Source: Planctomycetota bacterium (GTDB lineage: Bacteria > Planctomycetota > Phycisphaerae > UBA1845). From it: 5,108 nt of DNA. Below are positions 1 to 5,108 of this stretch, piece by piece. The stretch is taken from contig JADFOB010000127.1 in the NCBI GenBank assembly GCA_022563055.1, positions 1 to 5,108 of the forward strand, read 5' to 3'. Position numbers and translations under genes: made by a program. How positions within the stretch are numbered: the stretch's first letter is position 1; each line of letters opens with the position of its first letter. The notes beneath the pieces are model-generated. The model saw only the letters and a program-made list of their open reading frames with translations. It searched no databases and had not been told where the DNA came from.

Positions 1-177
1 CGCGAGACGATCGAACCGTTTCGCAAGGACGTGACAGCCAAGTGTTATGGCGGCGACGTCACGCGAAAACGCAAGCTCCTGGAGAAACAGAAGGAGGGCA
101 AGAAGCGGATGAAGACGGTCGGGAACGTCGCCATCCCGCAGAAGGCCTTCATGTCGATCCTGGAGCCCGACGAGTGA
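1..177 (+). CDS. lepA: Elongation factor 4 (LepA), C-terminal fragment
   Basis: This is the last 58 codons of the ribosomal back-translocase GTPase LepA/EF4, which acts on stalled or mistranslocated ribosomes in the cytoplasm. The reading frame is open from base 1, so the gene starts upstream of the window, and it ends at TGA 175-177. What identifies it is the highly conserved C-terminal signature: [11 protein letters not shown] at residues 10-20 of the fragment, then [17 protein letters not shown] and the closing [14 protein letters not shown]. In the family this basic, flexible tail reaches toward the peptidyl-transferase centre. The GTPase and EF-G-like domains lie outside the window. The sequence ends in EPDE, a normal acidic end, so the gene is not truncated at its 3' side. 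No terminator is visible after the stop; a convergent tRNA gene begins two bases later. Confidence 0.97.
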   Translation, partial: RETIEPFRKDVTAKCYGGDVTRKRKLLEKQKEGKKRMKTVGNVAIPQKAFMSILEPDE

Positions 178-179
178 AA

Positions 180-252
180 TGCGCCCGGGAGGACTCGAAC
201 CTCCAACCTACTGGTTCGAAGCCAGTTACTCTATCCATTGAGCTACGAGCGC
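180..252 (-). tRNA. tRNA-Arg (anticodon UCG)
   Basis: Read on the minus strand, the 73 bases fold into a complete cloverleaf. The 7-bp acceptor stem is GCGCTCG/CGGGCGC with one G-U pair. The D arm is GCTC/GAGT with an 8-base loop. The anticodon stem is ACTGG/CCAGT around the loop CTTCGAA, the variable loop is AGGTT, and the T arm is GGAGG/CCTCC around TTCGAGT. The anticodon in the 7-base loop is UCG, so it inserts arginine at CGA and, by wobble, CGG codons. The discriminator base is A (position 180). The 3' CCA is not encoded, so it must be added by tRNA nucleotidyltransferase. Every stem is intact and I see no pseudogene signs. Confidence 0.96.
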
Positions 253-268
253 GATGGTGGGTTGAGCC

Positions 269-285
269 GCGAGCACCGCGCTCGC
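269..285 (-). other. Small hairpin in the tRNA-Arg 5' leader
   Basis: GCGAGC (269-274) and GCTCGC (280-285) are perfect 6-bp inverted arms around a 5-base loop. They lie between the tRNA promoter and the tRNA 5' end. In the transcript this would form a GC-rich stem within the leader that RNase P removes. There is no U tract, so it is not a terminator. A processing or structural role is only inferred, and a 6-bp stem in GC-rich DNA could be chance. Confidence 0.35.
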
Positions 286-303
286 AAGGCCCCCACGGCG
301 GAG

Positions 304-331
304 ATTATAGCCGCGCGACCGATCCGGTCCA
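304..331 (-). promoter_or_regulatory. Promoter of tRNA-Arg(UCG)
   Basis: On the minus strand a perfect -10 hexamer TATAAT (304-309) is preceded by a 16-bp spacer and a -35-like TGGACC (326-331; 4 of 6 matches to TTGACA). Initiation would fall near 297, giving a 5' leader of about 45 nt before the mature tRNA. It is the only convincing promoter on this side of the tRNA. Confidence 0.72.
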
Positions 332-517
332 GACGCTTGTGACGACGGGCTCTGGCGGCCCAACCGGAAAGCGATTATGCTAAGCGATCCCGTCCCGCCG
401 GTTGGAAACGGACCGGTACCACGCGGTGCTCCGGATCGCGGGAAGGTGGGCAGCCCCTTGATTGGCAGGGGTCGACAGGTCGTGATAACAATCCTCTTGT
501 GACCAGGGTAGTTCGGC

Positions 518-1348
518 GTGACATCAACCAAGAAGACCAACACTAAAGAAACGGCAACGGTCGCTAAGCCCGATACGACGATCAAGGCGGCTGCACACAA
601 GGCTGCCCCGTCGGACGTTGCAAAGAGCAAGACCGACAGCGGAACTCCCGCCGGGGGCGGACAGACCGGTATACCACCCGTCGTCAAGAGACCCTTGGGT
701 GCCAAGGAGATCATCCCCTTTGAGTGGAAGCTCCTTGCACGCTCCAGCGGGCTTGTCCTGACGCTATTCAAGGCCATCGAACGGGAGGATGTCGAAGCCC
801 AGTTGGAGCGCGTACGGCATGATGGATACTACACAAATCTGCGCATCGTAGGGGCGGACGAGAAGGTTAAACAGGCCAAGAACGCCAAAGCGGTTGCGGG
901 TATGGTCCAGCCCAACACCAAGGAGACCAAGTCCGCCAAACGCTCACGCAAGAGCGGGTCCAAACCGCGTGTGCCGGCGCCCACCATTTTGATCCCAAAG
1001 CTTCCCGATGCCGTCGCAGCCAAGGGCAAGACTAAACGCGGAACCAAGGGCAAGACCAAGACACCGACGAAGGCCAAGGACAAGGACAAGCCCAAAGACA
1101 AAGACAAGGCCAAGGTCAAGGCCAAGACGAAGGCCAAAGCTAAAGGCAAAGCAGAGCCTAAGGTCAAGGCGAAGGCGACCAGCAGGGGCAAAGTCGTAGC
1201 AAAAACGAAAACGGCGATCAAGTCCCGCGCAACGTCGAAAAAGGAAACCGGCGCCAGATCGACCGCTCGGATTCCCAGCGCCAAGAAGAAAGCCAAGAGC
1301 CCAGGCAGCGCGGCAAAGACCACCAAGAGACGCAACAGGCGGAAGTAG
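518..1348 (+). CDS. Hypothetical protein with a small conserved-looking domain and a histone H1-like lysine-rich tail
   Basis: The start is GTG at 518, with a modest Shine-Dalgarno AGGG at 505-508 (9-nt spacing); the stop is TAG 1346-1348. I do not recognise the family. Residues 1-56 are Thr/Lys/Ala-rich and probably disordered. Residues 57-117 look folded: a helix-like stretch around IIPFEWKLLARSSGLVLTLF, an acidic amphipathic helix (AIEREDVEAQLERVR), then GYYTNLRIV. Residues 118-168 are a basic linker. Residues 169-276 are about one third lysine in KAK, KDK, KTK and KGK steps, ending RRNRRK, as in eukaryotic H1 C-terminal tails and bacterial HU or H1-like proteins. A polyanion-binding (DNA or RNA) cytoplasmic protein is the likely role, by composition only. 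There is no signal peptide or membrane segment, so the protein should stay in the cytosol. The gene is monocistronic by layout, with a divergent tRNA upstream and convergent lptD downstream. I could not place its promoter convincingly. Confidence 0.85.
   Translation: MTSTKKTNTKETATVAKPDTTIKAAAHKAAPSDVAKSKTDSGTPAGGGQTGIPPVVKRPLGAKEIIPFEWKLLARSSGLVLTLFKAIEREDVEAQLERVRHDGYYTNLRIVGADEKVKQAKNAKAVAGMVQPNTKETKSAKRSRKSGSKPRVPAPTILIPKLPDAVAAKGKTKRGTKGKTKTPTKAKDKDKPKDKDKAKVKAKTKAKAKGKAEPKVKAKATSRGKVVAKTKTAIKSRATSKKETGARSTARIPSAKKKAKSPGSAAKTTKRRNRRK
1069..1160 (+). repeat. Degenerate 6-bp coding repeats in the lysine tail
   Basis: Within the H1-like gene the DNA is a run of imperfect hexamers of the type AAGGAC, AAGGCC or AAAGAC. 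They encode Lys-Asp and Lys-Ala dipeptides (KDKDKPKDKDKAKVKAK and on). AAG and AAA codons are mixed, so the repeats are diverged at the DNA level while the Lys-X pattern is kept. This suggests old slippage growth followed by selection for charge rather than a recent expansion. Confidence 0.7.
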
Positions 1349-1354
1349 CCGCTC

Positions 1355-1381
1355 GATGGCGCTCACCGGTTGTCCGCCATC
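1355..1381. terminator. Weak candidate bidirectional terminator hairpin
   Basis: GATGGCG (1355-1361) and CGCCATC (1375-1381) are perfect 7-bp inverted arms around a 13-base loop that itself contains the palindrome ACCGGT. They lie in the 51-bp gap between two convergent genes, seven bases after the TAG of the H1-like gene, where a shared terminator is expected. Neither strand has a T tract after the stem, so it is not a classical intrinsic terminator. Confidence 0.3.
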
Positions 1382-1394
1382 CGGGCGATCCTTC

Positions 1395-1408
1395 AACGAT
1401 CAATCGTT
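1395..1408. repeat. 14-bp interrupted palindrome over the lptD stop codon
   Basis: AACGAT (1395-1400), a CA spacer, then ATCGTT (1403-1408) form a perfect two-fold symmetric site. It covers the last Asn and Asp codons and the TGA of the minus-strand gene. The 2-base spacer is too short for an RNA loop, so if it matters it would be as a protein-binding site; chance is quite possible. Confidence 0.3.
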
Positions 1409-4354
1409 CTGAATTCGTGTCGTACCGGCAAGACCGGTGAATCGGCGAGAGCCCAGCGCAGCCTGGGGAAGACCCTCGGGCCAGATGCTGACGGAGACGC
1501 CGAAATCGTCTTCCGCGTCATCGAGTTCGAACGAGAGCGCCCCGAACCAGCGCGGGAACTTCCGGATGAAAGCGATGGTGAAGTCCAAGGTGCGCCCGCG
1601 CTGAAGATCGAACAACTCGCGGATCGCCAGCGTGTGTTTCGCCGTGAGCCGATAGTTCAGATCGAATCCGAGCAGGTTGGAATTGGTCTCCCCGATAAAT
1701 CGGTACCCGACCAGATAGCTGAAACGCGGCGGACGCTCCACGACGAGCGACAAGTTGAAGATGTCGAGCTCGCCGTCGTTGACGTCATAGTTCAGCTCGC
1801 TCAGCAAGGCCGTGCGGTCATTGACCCGCCAGGTCACCGATGAGTTGACATAGTTCGCGGCGATGCTGTTTTCCGGGCGGCTAAACGACGTGAACCCCCG
1901 CGTCCGGGCACGACCGGTGGCGTCGTTGAAGAAGCCCAGCTCGACGTCGAGCGTTAGGAAGTCCACGTTCCGCCGGTTGTCCCCTTCGCCTCGTTTGGTC
2001 TGCCATCGCTGGCGGATTCCCAGCTCAAAGCCATCCACCTCGTCGATTGTCTCCACCGTTTCGTCGAATTCAAACAGATCCTCGGAGTCGCGGTTGGCCT
2101 GGGCGATCCAGGCTGTAATGTCCGGTTTGATGATGTGCCGCACGCCGTCGATATCGAACAACGTCGATCGGAACTCGGGGTAGACCCGCCAGAGGTACAT
2201 ACTTCCACGGATCCCGACGGTCGCAAAGCCACGCGATAAACCGCCCATGTGCGGCGAGTCATCCCAGGCTGTCCCGCGAACCGAAGCGAACGGGACGATC
2301 CGAATCGGTCCCAGATCGAGCGGCACATCCACTTCCTGCCGGCTGTCCACGCGCATGACAGCCCCGGAACTCACCGCCCGGCCATCGCGGAGCAGTTCGC
2401 GGAATGTCTGGACGGCTGCTCGACGCCGAACGATGCCCACCCGATTCTCGCTGAACCACGATCCCCACGAGCCCAGTGACTCGCCCGCCAGGTGAAACCC
2501 CAGATCGGGAAACCGCTCCGTCTGCGTGGTGAAATCCAAAATGCGCGTCTGCACCGTAGCCGTAAAGGCCCAGTGATCACGCTGCTTCTTCAGGTAGAGG
2601 AGCGTCTCCTGCTCCTTGTCGTTGTCAAACTCGGACTCGAAGAACTCTTCCAGGAAGCTCTCGTCGGAGATGTAGGAAAGCTCGAGCGACAGCTCCCAGT
2701 CGTCGTCGAGATAATGGCGGTGCCGCAGCAGGATTCGCCCGCGCGTGTCGTGGTCCGGGGGATCCTCCCGTTTGCGACCCAAGTTGTCCTCGCCGTCGTC
2801 GAAGAGCGCGTAGTTTCGATGTACGCCGAAATAGGTGTCCCGCTCATACTTGACATCGATTCCGGCGCCGGGGCCTCGCTCGGAGAAGTAGTCGAGGCTA
2901 AACGTCGCGCGGACACCGTCCGGCTTTTGGAGCCCAAGGACGTTGAACAGATGCCACTTGGTCTCGAGCTCCATTCCGAAATCGTTGCTGAAACCAAGGC
3001 GGAGGCTCTTAATGGCTGTCTCGCTCGTATCGACGCTTCCTCGCAAGTAGGGCCACCACGCGACGGGGTGTCCGCGTAGGTTGAGCGTGGCGTCGCGGAT
3101 CCGGAAGCTGCCCGCGCGAACACCGGCGGCGCGACCCGTCGGTTCCATCGGCGTGCGGTCGATCAGCTCGACGCGACGAGCACCAATGTGGTAGTGGGGC
3201 GTATAGAACTCGCTCGTGGTGAGGACGGCGTCCGTGGCGACAAAGTGGCTCGCGGAAAGCTGGCGCACCTCAGCGGCTCGCAGGTAGATCGGGAGGTTAC
3301 GCTGCTCCAGCATGGCATGTACGACAGCGTCGAGAATAATCGCCTTCTCATGCACGAAATCGTAGTACAACCGCGACGCGCGGATGGAAATGGCCCCCTG
3401 TGACATCTGCACGTCACCCTCGAGGTAGACCGCCTCGATCTCGGTGTCGCCCAACGCCCCAGCCATGACCTGACGATCGCCCCTGTCACGAGACCCGCGG
3501 CGTCCAGCGGCGCGCACACCCTCGCCGTTCCTCTCCCGGCCGGTCCGCCCGCCCAAACCGGCGTCGCCGGAAGTCTCGCCGTTGGGCGCATCTTCCGAGA
3601 CCGGCAGGAACACGACGACGGAGTCCGCCCGGATCTCGAGGAACTCGGAGGAGGCAGGATCCCCGCGCGACAGGTACGCGCCGCCGACGACCGTGATGAG
3701 CTGTCGGTCGCCAACCTGTCGCATGGAGAATTCACCGGATGATTGAAACAGAACCGGAAGGCGCACCTTCGGTGGACGTTCCTCGCTTGCCAGACCGCTC
3801 GTGTCGAGCACTCTTAGAGAGATGTCCTCGTCGGAAGGATAGAGCTTCGCGCCACCGACAGCCTTGCGTATCGCGTTGCCTTCGCGGTAAACATTGCGGT
3901 CGGCGGACGACTGGAAGGCGAGATCGTCCACACTCGTGGTGATATTGCCGAACGTATTGAGCGTGACGAAAAGGGCGGGACCAGCCGTCGTCGTTCCGCC
4001 GAGTTCCCTGATCTCAGCGTCGCGCCACAGGAGAATCTCCAGGTGACGGTAGGGGCGACCCATGTACTCGCGATGCGTAATCCAGACGACCGCCTCGCGG
4101 CTCTTGAGCGTTTCCCAGCGGCGGTCACCCTGTCGGAGCTCAAAGCCACCAAGATAGTGGGCGGCGTCGGTGCCATCCTCGTCCTGAAAGAGATAGACGA
4201 GTTCCCCGTCGAGTGCGACGCCCAGCTCCGAGATACCGCTGGGGAGCAACGCCCGCTCGACCCGATCAGCGATCGGCGCCGGACCCTGCCCAACCGCGCC
4301 GGCGGCCAAGATAGCGAGTGCGACGCCTACGCCCAGCCTTGGCGGGTTCAGCAT
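1400..4354 (-). CDS. lptD: LptD/OstA-type outer-membrane LPS-assembly protein (planctomycete-like, 984 aa)
   Basis: ATG is at 4352-4354, with a weak AGGT Shine-Dalgarno at 4365-4368, and the stop is TGA 1400-1402. Residues 1-24 look like a signal peptide: a hydrophobic VGVALAILAAGAVG core with an AGA-type cleavage site near residue 20. Residues 306-343 match the OstA/LptA-like periplasmic fold: YLEGDVQ, then IRASRLYYDF and EKAIILDAV. A second OstA-like strand set follows at 371-400 (FVATDAVLTT, YTPHYHIGARRVEL). After it comes GHPVAWWPYLRG (428-439), the segment before the barrel in LptD proteins. Residues about 440-960 show alternating beta-strand patterns of a large barrel, including RHIIKPDITAWI (739-750), which resembles the conserved H-x-L-x-P barrel motif. 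By family, LptD with the lipoprotein LptE inserts lipopolysaccharide into the outer leaflet. It is longer than E. coli LptD (784 aa) because of an enlarged N-terminal part and a Gly/Arg-rich linker at about 255-296. I see no cysteine anywhere. The function is inferred from motifs and order, and substrate specificity is unknown. Confidence 0.85.
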   Translation of the reverse strand: MLNPPRLGVGVALAILAAGAVGQGPAPIADRVERALLPSGISELGVALDGELVYLFQDEDGTDAAHYLGGFELRQGDRRWETLKSREAVVWITHREYMGRPYRHLEILLWRDAEIRELGGTTTAGPALFVTLNTFGNITTSVDDLAFQSSADRNVYREGNAIRKAVGGAKLYPSDEDISLRVLDTSGLASEERPPKVRLPVLFQSSGEFSMRQVGDRQLITVVGGAYLSRGDPASSEFLEIRADSVVVFLPVSEDAPNGETSGDAGLGGRTGRERNGEGVRAAGRRGSRDRGDRQVMAGALGDTEIEAVYLEGDVQMSQGAISIRASRLYYDFVHEKAIILDAVVHAMLEQRNLPIYLRAAEVRQLSASHFVATDAVLTTSEFYTPHYHIGARRVELIDRTPMEPTGRAAGVRAGSFRIRDATLNLRGHPVAWWPYLRGSVDTSETAIKSLRLGFSNDFGMELETKWHLFNVLGLQKPDGVRATFSLDYFSERGPGAGIDVKYERDTYFGVHRNYALFDDGEDNLGRKREDPPDHDTRGRILLRHRHYLDDDWELSLELSYISDESFLEEFFESEFDNDKEQETLLYLKKQRDHWAFTATVQTRILDFTTQTERFPDLGFHLAGESLGSWGSWFSENRVGIVRRRAAVQTFRELLRDGRAVSSGAVMRVDSRQEVDVPLDLGPIRIVPFASVRGTAWDDSPHMGGLSRGFATVGIRGSMYLWRVYPEFRSTLFDIDGVRHIIKPDITAWIAQANRDSEDLFEFDETVETIDEVDGFELGIRQRWQTKRGEGDNRRNVDFLTLDVELGFFNDATGRARTRGFTSFSRPENSIAANYVNSSVTWRVNDRTALLSELNYDVNDGELDIFNLSLVVERPPRFSYLVGYRFIGETNSNLLGFDLNYRLTAKHTLAIRELFDLQRGRTLDFTIAFIRKFPRWFGALSFELDDAEDDFGVSVSIWPEGLPQAALGSRRFTGLAGTTRIQND

Positions 4355-4444
4355 ACGGGGACGGACCTGTAGGGAAGAGAATCAGTCGTACGGAAAGCCC
4401 GAAGGTTCCGCGCCTCAGGTTCCTAAGCTCTCCGCGACGAGGCG

Positions 4445-4472
4445 AGTATAGATGCGGATCGGGGAGTGTCAA
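4445..4472 (-). promoter_or_regulatory. Near-consensus sigma70-type promoter of lptD
   Basis: On the minus strand a perfect -35 TTGACA (4467-4472) is separated by 16 bp from a -10 TATACT (4445-4450; 5 of 6). Transcription would start near 4437, leaving a 5' UTR of about 83 nt before the ATG at 4354. The leader contains GGAACC twice (4404-4409 and 4418-4423, 14 bp apart) as a direct repeat. A housekeeping-type promoter fits an envelope gene needed at all times. The 8-bp tandem array begins two bases beyond the -35. Confidence 0.82.
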
Positions 4473-4474
4473 TC

Positions 4475-4520
4475 AAACGTCGAAACGTCAAAACGTCAAA
4501 ACGTCGAAACGTCGAAACGC
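4475..4520. repeat. 8-bp tandem repeat array behind the lptD promoter
   Basis: Five units of AAACGTCR (R is G, A, A, G, G in turn) run from 4475 to 4514, followed by a partial unit AAACGC (4515-4520). The only variation between units is the last base. Each unit carries the self-complementary ACGT. The array lies where RNA polymerase alpha subunits or an activator would touch upstream DNA of the lptD promoter. It is not CRISPR: the units are far too short and there are no spacers. Confidence 0.9.
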
Positions 4521-4540
4521 TTGACCTTCGACATCTTATT

Positions 4541-4663
4541 AGAACGTGTGTGAGAACGACTGCGAGCATTCCGAACCGCGACCGTGAGGGAGCATTGTCC
4601 CCGCGACAAAAGGCCGCTTCCTTACGGGTGCGGTTCTGAAAAGCCCCTTCTCACACACGCTCT
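4541..4663. repeat. 123-bp nested palindrome (REP- or MITE-like)
   Basis: Three concentric sets of inverted arms are visible. The outer arms are 4541-4556 and 4648-4663, 15 of 16 matching, built on CGTGTGTGAGAA. The inner arms are 4573-4593 and 4616-4636, 17 of 21 matching, starting GAACCGC. The apical arms are TTGTC (4595-4599) and GACAA (4605-4609), perfect. As plus-strand RNA, three of the four inner differences become G-U pairs, so 20 of 21 positions can pair. It lies between two divergent gene starts, so it is not an ordinary terminator. The best reading is a palindromic intergenic element such as a REP/BIME or non-autonomous MITE. I found no transposase and no clear target-site duplication. 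A structured RNA is the alternative. Confidence 0.7.
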
Positions 4664-4966
4664 TAGCGTTTCGGGGTCTTTGTGGTTCTTTCACAGCCTT
4701 GCTCAGTACCGAAGTTTGGTTCTGCGAGGGCGAGGTTCCCAACCGGGTTTCTTCGCCGGCCACATCCCGGTGCCACAAAGCATAGCCACGCGCTGCCCCG
4801 CCCCGTTCTCGGTAAGAAAGGCGACGACATAGTTCTACCATTGTCACTGGCATTTTCATGCGACGCCGGGCGTGCCGCCGAGAGCGATTGGTTGGCCGTC
4901 AATCTTTCCGCGAGCGCCCTTTCGTAAAGATTTCCCGGAATCTGTTCAACCTATTCTTGTGCGTGG
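4664..4966. other. Non-coding spacer with no recognisable gene
   Basis: About 300 bp between the nested palindrome and the promoter of the last gene. Short open frames exist on both strands, but none has a convincing start, Shine-Dalgarno or protein-like composition, and several run through the palindrome. Minor structures are CTTTGTGG (4678-4685) with CCACAAAG (4773-4780), and a bulged hairpin AGATTTCC/GGAATCT at 4928-4943 just upstream of the promoter at 4967. The latter could be an operator, but nothing else supports that. Confidence 0.6.
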
Positions 4967-4975
4967 TGGTATATT
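4967..4975 (+). promoter_or_regulatory. Candidate extended -10 promoter for the gene at 5044
   Basis: TGGTATATT reads as TGn followed by TATATT (5 of 6 to TATAAT), an extended -10 element. There is no good -35: the nearest, TTCAAC at 4945-4950, is poor and 19 bp away, which is tolerable for extended -10 promoters. The start would be near 4982, giving a 5' UTR of about 60 nt that includes a small GCCG/CGGC hairpin at 5006-5017. Confidence 0.45.
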
Positions 4976-5030
4976 TGTTCGATATGCTGCGCGCGTAGGC
5001 GTATTGCCGGTTTCGGCGGGTGGTTCTCTT

Positions 5031-5036
5031 GGAGGT
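5031..5036 (+). promoter_or_regulatory. Strong Shine-Dalgarno fixing the start at 5044
   Basis: GGAGGT lies 7 bases before the ATG at 5044 and is close to the full anti-16S complement. It selects this ATG over the in-frame ATG at 5053, and is the main evidence that the terminal reading frame is a real gene. Confidence 0.85.
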
Positions 5037-5043
5037 AGCGGCT

Positions 5044-5108
5044 ATGAACGGCATGAACAAGACGTTGGTGGGGATAACGACGGTTGTCGCCGGGCTCGGG
5101 CTCTTCGC
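5044..5108 (+). CDS. N-terminal fragment of a probable exported or membrane protein
   Basis: Only 21 full codons are inside the window: MNGMNKTLVGITTVVAGLGLF, followed by the first two bases of a probable Ala codon. One lysine followed by an uninterrupted hydrophobic stretch (LVGITTVVAGLGLF) is typical of a Sec signal peptide or a first membrane segment. No mature part is visible, so neither the family nor the function can be named. The gene runs away from lptD, so the two are transcribed divergently from the 689-bp region between them, each with its own promoter. An envelope-located product next to lptD is suggestive but does not establish a functional link. Confidence 0.75.
   Translation, partial: MNGMNKTLVGITTVVAGLGLF

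Noticed and set aside
180..252. tRNA gene as the attachment site of an integrated element
   Set aside because: No integrase gene and no repeated tRNA 3' end are present, and the tRNA is flanked by housekeeping lepA.
458..489. Possible plus-strand promoter TTGATT with GATAAC upstream of the H1-like gene
   Set aside because: Each box matches only 4 of 6 and the spacer is 20 bp. It is too weak to annotate, and no better candidate was seen.
829..1335. Minus-strand frame rich in Leu/Ala/Val that resembles a membrane protein
   Set aside because: It is the complement of the Lys/Ala/Asp tail: Lys codons read backwards give Leu and Phe. The plus-strand frame has the better start and a coherent composition.
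1400..4354. Many open frames of 60-195 codons opposite or out of frame within lptD, for example 2492-3079 on the plus strand
   Set aside because: They are shadows of one long GC-rich gene. They lack Shine-Dalgarno sites and protein-like composition, whereas the 984-codon frame shows a signal peptide, OstA-like motifs and a barrel pattern.
4475..4520. Possible CRISPR repeats
   Set aside because: Units are 8 bp, directly adjacent and have no spacers, and there are no cas genes in the window.
4678..4780. CTTTGTGG and CCACAAAG as terminal inverted repeats of a second small element
   Set aside because: The match is 8 bp only and does not extend on either side, and the interior shows no symmetry. 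This is within chance for this distance.
4539..4927. Overlapping short frames on both strands (4539-4859, 4584-4832, 4663-4902, 4682-4927)
   Set aside because: They run through the palindrome or the unstructured spacer, none has a ribosome site, and their translations look like translated repeat DNA (LPHGRGSE and similar).

Overview
The window looks like ordinary chromosome from a GC-rich, outer-membrane-bearing bacterium, most likely a planctomycete (Planctomycetota). The lineage call is an inference. It rests on the diverged LptD-type outer-membrane protein, whose barrel ends in a WPEG-type segment, on the long lysine-rich histone H1-like protein, and on an intergenic palindrome whose minus-strand reading (LPHGRGSE) I recall from spurious planctomycete ORFs. 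No similarity search was run.

Layout from left to right. Positions 1-177 are the 3' end of lepA (elongation factor 4). A tRNA-Arg(UCG) gene on the minus strand (180-252) converges on it with two bases between them, and has its own promoter at 304-331. After a 265-bp spacer, a plus-strand gene (518-1348) encodes a 276-residue protein with a small ordered-looking domain and a Lys/Ala-rich tail like that of histone H1. It converges on a 984-residue minus-strand gene (1400-4354) that I read as an LptD/OstA lipopolysaccharide-transport barrel protein. That gene has a near-consensus sigma70-type promoter at 4445-4472.

The 689-bp region 4355-5043 separates two divergent genes and carries the least ordinary DNA in the window. 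It holds an 8-bp tandem array directly behind the lptD promoter and a 123-bp nested palindrome at 4541-4663. Beyond these are about 300 bp with no recognisable gene, then an extended -10 promoter and a strong Shine-Dalgarno for a secreted or membrane protein that begins at 5044 and runs off the end.

The genes do not form one operon or one pathway: translation (lepA, tRNA), a probable nucleic-acid-binding protein, and outer-membrane biogenesis. I see no phage, CRISPR, toxin-antitoxin or defence system. The strongest candidates for something undescribed are the nested palindrome and the domain at residues 57-117 of the H1-like protein.
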